NCBI GenBank assembly: GCA_030674155.1
Contig: CM060320.1
Location: 16,976,252 to 16,996,251 of the forward strand
Source: Stramonita haemastoma
Lineage: Eukaryota; Mollusca; Gastropoda; Neogastropoda; Muricidae
Length of the DNA stretch: 20,000 bases
Direction: 5' to 3'
The position numbers and the translations under genes are program-made. The notes beneath the pieces were generated by a model. The model made no database searches. It was not told where the DNA came from and saw only the letters and a list, made by a program, of their open reading frames with translations. Positions 17,346-20,000 of this stretch are shown piece by piece (within the stretch, counting starts at the first letter, position 1; every line of letters begins with the position of its first letter).

Positions 17346-17347
<2 letters not shown>

Positions 17348-17840
17348 TTCACCCATACTCTCCAACAAACATTACATTTACAAGCTTGAAGAGTGCTGTG
17401 CTAAACCATCAACCTGTGCATACATAGAGTTTTAGGCTGATATTTTTGTTATTAACAAAAGAAATGTCCTAAAAATGGTTTAAACCAGAAACCTGTTTCT
17501 GTGGTTGCTGACGACTTTACTGTGTAGCTCCGAACCCTTGCAACTTGCATCCGGTTTTCTTGTGCACTCAGTTGTTTCAGACTTCAGCTCTATCTTGGGT
17601 TTTTTTCTGGGGGGTTTTCGTTTATGGGTGGAAATATTGACAGTATTATAACATAGCTGATAACAGAAGTCAGCATTTTTGATGTGTCGACTAAAGAAAC
17701 AACGAATTCAGTAGAACAAAAGTTTTGAACTGGCTTTATATTGAAAATAAAATATTGAAATACATAACTAGGCCTAGATCATCATAGCGAGACTTGAGTA
17801 GCCTATGGAGAGAACTCATGGTAAAAGTCAGTGGAACTCT
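17346..17840 (+). other. Intron 3, unassigned
   Basis: AT-rich sequence with no exon or repeat that I can support. Confidence 0.55.
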
Positions 17841-17885
17841 GCAGGGCAGCTGTGTGGTTTGTGTTGACGTCAGGACATGATGTAC
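17841..17885. promoter_or_regulatory. CRE with nearby CAGCTG E-box
   Basis: A full CRE TGACGTCA lies at 17865-17872, 12 bases after the E-box CAGCTG (17847-17852). It is the third perfect CRE in the window and the second in intron 3. Confidence 0.35.
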
Positions 17886-17988
17886 TTGTGACAGCTCAGT
17901 CTTCTACAACAGCACCTCCATTTTCCAAGCTGCCTGCTGGCATATAGCCGGCTGACCACTCTTTGTTTGACTTTGTCAGCCTTTTTTC

Positions 17989-18171
17989 CAAGTCCTTCGA
18001 GGCAGAACATCTTGCGTACACATTAAAACATGTCCTGCTGTTCGGAAGAGTAAGCATTGTGTACCTTTAGGAAGGGATGGCAAAACTTACGAAAGTGGAT
18101 ACACACAAGGACTGGATGGAAAAAAGCACATAAACGTTTGTTCCTCGAAATATAGGAATAGGATAAATAGA
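17989..18171 (+). mobile_element. SINE copy 5, old and head-less
   Basis: It carries diverged versions of the SINE body in order: AAGTCCTTCGA, GGCAGAACATCTTGCGTACAC, TGTCCTGCTGTTCGGAAGAG, GTGGATACACACAAGGACTG, GGATGGAAAAAAGCACATAA and CTCGAAATATAGGAATA. The tRNA-like head is not seen, though GCTGACCACTC at 17951 may be a remnant of the block before it. Confidence 0.75.
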
Positions 18172-18958
18172 TTGATATAAATAAAATACAACTTTCAACT
18201 TTTTATGCTTGTTTAGTTGTTGAGCGGTGGATATATCAATTGAAGAAGAAAAAACCGTATGGCTTGACTGTCATATGCTGTTGATGTGTTGTGTTGCGAA
18301 ATTCTCCATTTTTTCCTCTAGTTTTTTTTTTTAATACTGAAAGGTCATAATGTAGTTAGCCCAGGTCTGTTATTGCAGGGTGTTGTTTTAAGCAAACATC
18401 GCTTGGAAAATAAAGACACAAAAATTGGATTGCCATTACTCCAACTCACATTACAAGTAGGCTAGGCACACACGCGCGCGCGCACACATGCAAATACATG
18501 CGTGCGTGTGCGTCGGAAACAAAAGAACGAAATGTGCAATTCACAATGGTTTATTCCCATTTAAGTCTTTTGAGTTATAGAGAAGCATAAATTATACATA
18601 TCAGTCCAAGAAGCAGCTTCTCATCACAAAAGAAAGTGATAAAGATGGAAATCTCTCCAGTGCATGCAGTGAACAATCACATTGATAGACACAGTGTAAC
18701 AGTTCAGTAAGTGTTACTGACTGTTAGATATTTATCAGTATCACCATGAAACAAGCATCACATGTGACTACACAAACTGAATAGTTCCCCAGTTTTGTGT
18801 CCATTTGCGAAGATTCCTTCATGTAAAATGTTCACTTTAGTTTTTGTGTGTGGTGGTTTTTGTTGTTGTTTTTTTTTGGTTTTTTTTTTTACTTTGGTCC
18901 CTGACCCCAAACAAAAAATTGTGAATGGGTTGAAAGTCTTGCACAATAAAATAAAATA

Positions 18959-18960
<2 letters not shown>
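18172..18960 (+). other. Intron 3, unassigned
   Basis: AT-rich with T-runs (18321-18333, 18868-18890) and a CA/CG alternating run near 18467-18488. No exon, repeat family or RNA gene recognised. Confidence 0.55.
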
Positions 18961-19025
<65 letters not shown>

Positions 19026-19062
19026 TCCTCTTCTTGCTCTCTCGCTCTCTCGCTCTCTCTCG
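18961..19062. repeat. (CT)n microsatellite
   Basis: A pure CT tract of 60 bases followed by CTCGCT variants up to the repeat end at 19063. Confidence 0.97.
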
Positions 19063-19178
19063 AGGGCCGGATGAAAAAAAGTATGTAATACTTGCTCTGT
19101 AACCCTTGAAAAATAAAGATTATTCATTCATTCATTCATTCATTCATTCATTCATTCATTCATTCATTCATTCATTCA

Positions 19179-19184
<6 letters not shown>
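19063..19184 (+). mobile_element. (ATTC)n-tailed repeat, 3' end
   Basis: It reads AGGGCCGGATGAAAAAAAGT, CTCTGTAACCCTTGAAAAAT, AAAGATT and then about 15 copies of ATTC. It matches the minus-strand copy at 7967-8046. Only the 3' end is present; the left side is a CT tract. Confidence 0.85.

Positions 19185-19252
<68 letters not shown>
19185..19252. repeat. (CT)n microsatellite
   Basis: CT repeats continue directly from the ATTC tail and are broken by a single CC. Confidence 0.97.
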
Positions 19253-19255
<3 letters not shown>

Positions 19256-19338
19256 GTATGCTGTACTGTGCTATGCTCAGTCACTGTGTGGGTGTGGGAA
19301 ATGATAAACGTTGGTAAATGTGTGTTGGTGGTCTGCAG

Positions 19339-19428
19339 GCACTGACGGGCTTTCTGCTCATCACCACACGAGAGGGCAAGCTGGTCTACATCTCGGAAAA
19401 TGTCACGGACTATTTGGGACATTCCATG
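19339..19428 (+). CDS. NPAS4: NPAS4/dysfusion-like exon 4 (start of PAS-A)
   Basis: Thirty complete codons begin the PAS-A domain: [20 protein letters not shown] and then [10 protein letters not shown]. The GFLL-x(3)-EGKL-x-Y-x-SE-x-V-x(2)-x-LGHSM pattern is that of NPAS4 PAS-A. The PAS domain binds the ARNT-type partner and sets pairing choice. The acceptor is GTCTGCAG (19331-19338) and the donor ATG|GTAAGG at 19429. Both ends lie on codon boundaries, so it joins exon 3 in phase, although intron 3 is 6.6 kb long. The rest of PAS-A, PAS-B and the activation region must lie to the right of the window. An alternative exon within intron 3 is not excluded. Confidence 0.92.
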
Positions 19429-19885
19429 GTAAGGCATATCCCCCCCCCCTCCCCACTTTCCCTCATTACAATCACCGCCATTGGCTTTCCTGCTGAATCT
19501 AATCATTGTAAATCTTCTGTGGGTTCCCCGACCCGCTCTGATGTTTTTCCTCGGTGATGATTTCAGCTGCGCTTAAACTTAATCATGGATGATGTTGTCG
19601 ACAGGCAAAAGATCTGAGATAGCTTCATTTGTGATTTCATGTACTTGTGTGGTGAGAATATAAATCAAGATCGAGTTTTGAATTGTTCACAGAATATAGA
19701 TAGGTATGATAGGATTTAAGCTGAATATTACTGTGGGCTTTTATTCATAACGAATATGGAACTCTTCTGTACTGTGCTGTGTCACTCATGTTGTCAGTGT
19801 ATTTTACTCTGATATATTATTATGTTGCAGAGTAATGGCATACTGTCTTCTATACTAATACAGTATAGAATAAGACTTTCACACA

Positions 19886-19973
<88 letters not shown>

Positions 19974-20000
19974 CACACACACACTGTCTTACCAAATGCA
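19429..20000 (+). other. Intron 4, left part
   Basis: The donor GTAAGG is followed by a short C run (19441-19449) and unique AT-rich sequence with no exon. A (CA)n tract fills about 19880-19984. Confidence 0.7.
19880..19984. repeat. (CA)n microsatellite
   Basis: About 50 CA units, almost uninterrupted. Confidence 0.98.

Overview
The window is eukaryotic, animal and probably molluscan, most likely a gastropod. It has split genes with GT-AG introns, several tRNA-derived SINE copies, a decayed non-LTR retrotransposon, and very dense (CT)n, (GT)n and poly(C)/poly(G) tracts. The taxon is inferred from this repeat style and from the protein sequence of the one cellular gene; nothing here proves it.

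The left third (about 690-7960) is one badly decayed non-LTR retrotransposon (LINE) on the plus strand. Its first ORF carries an SGNH/GDSL-esterase-like domain. Its second ORF carries, in order, an APE-type endonuclease, a reverse transcriptase with YADD, an RNase H with all four catalytic acidic positions, and a short Cys/His C-terminus. Many frameshifts and stops show it is dead. A 2086-base LTR-like insert (4243-6328) with TGTT...TACA ends and a 4-base CTAA target duplication splits the RT from its thumb region. Removing the insert with one CTAA copy puts the two halves back in frame. The insert itself carries a full-length SINE and a 38-base perfect direct repeat.

The right part (about 8560 to the end) holds the 5' half of a bHLH-PAS transcription factor gene of the NPAS4 (vertebrate) / dysfusion (insect) family. 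Four coding exons can be joined in phase: 9035-9081, 11892-12058, 12634-12689 and 19339-19428. They give the start, the bHLH, the linker and the beginning of PAS-A. The rest of the gene lies beyond the window. The promoter-side sequence has a full CRE, a CACGTG E-box, an M-box-like palindrome and a CCAAT box, with a 24-codon uORF just before the start. Two more full CREs lie in intron 3, one of them 17 bases from an RFX X-box-like site.

Introns 1 to 3 are swollen by repeats. These include five SINE copies or parts of one family across the window, a second tail family ending in (ATTC)n, two large minisatellites (about 16 copies of a 41-base unit; 21 copies of a 35-base unit that rebuilds a CACCTG E-box at most junctions), and homopolymer runs up to 64 bases. 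A 110-145-base segment upstream of the promoter is repeated directly before the exon 2 splice acceptor. I see no second cellular gene, no RNA gene apart from SINE promoters, and no convincing new system. The best leads are the CRE set, the duplicated acceptor-side segment, the exact LTR-in-LINE insertion and the shared SINE tail.
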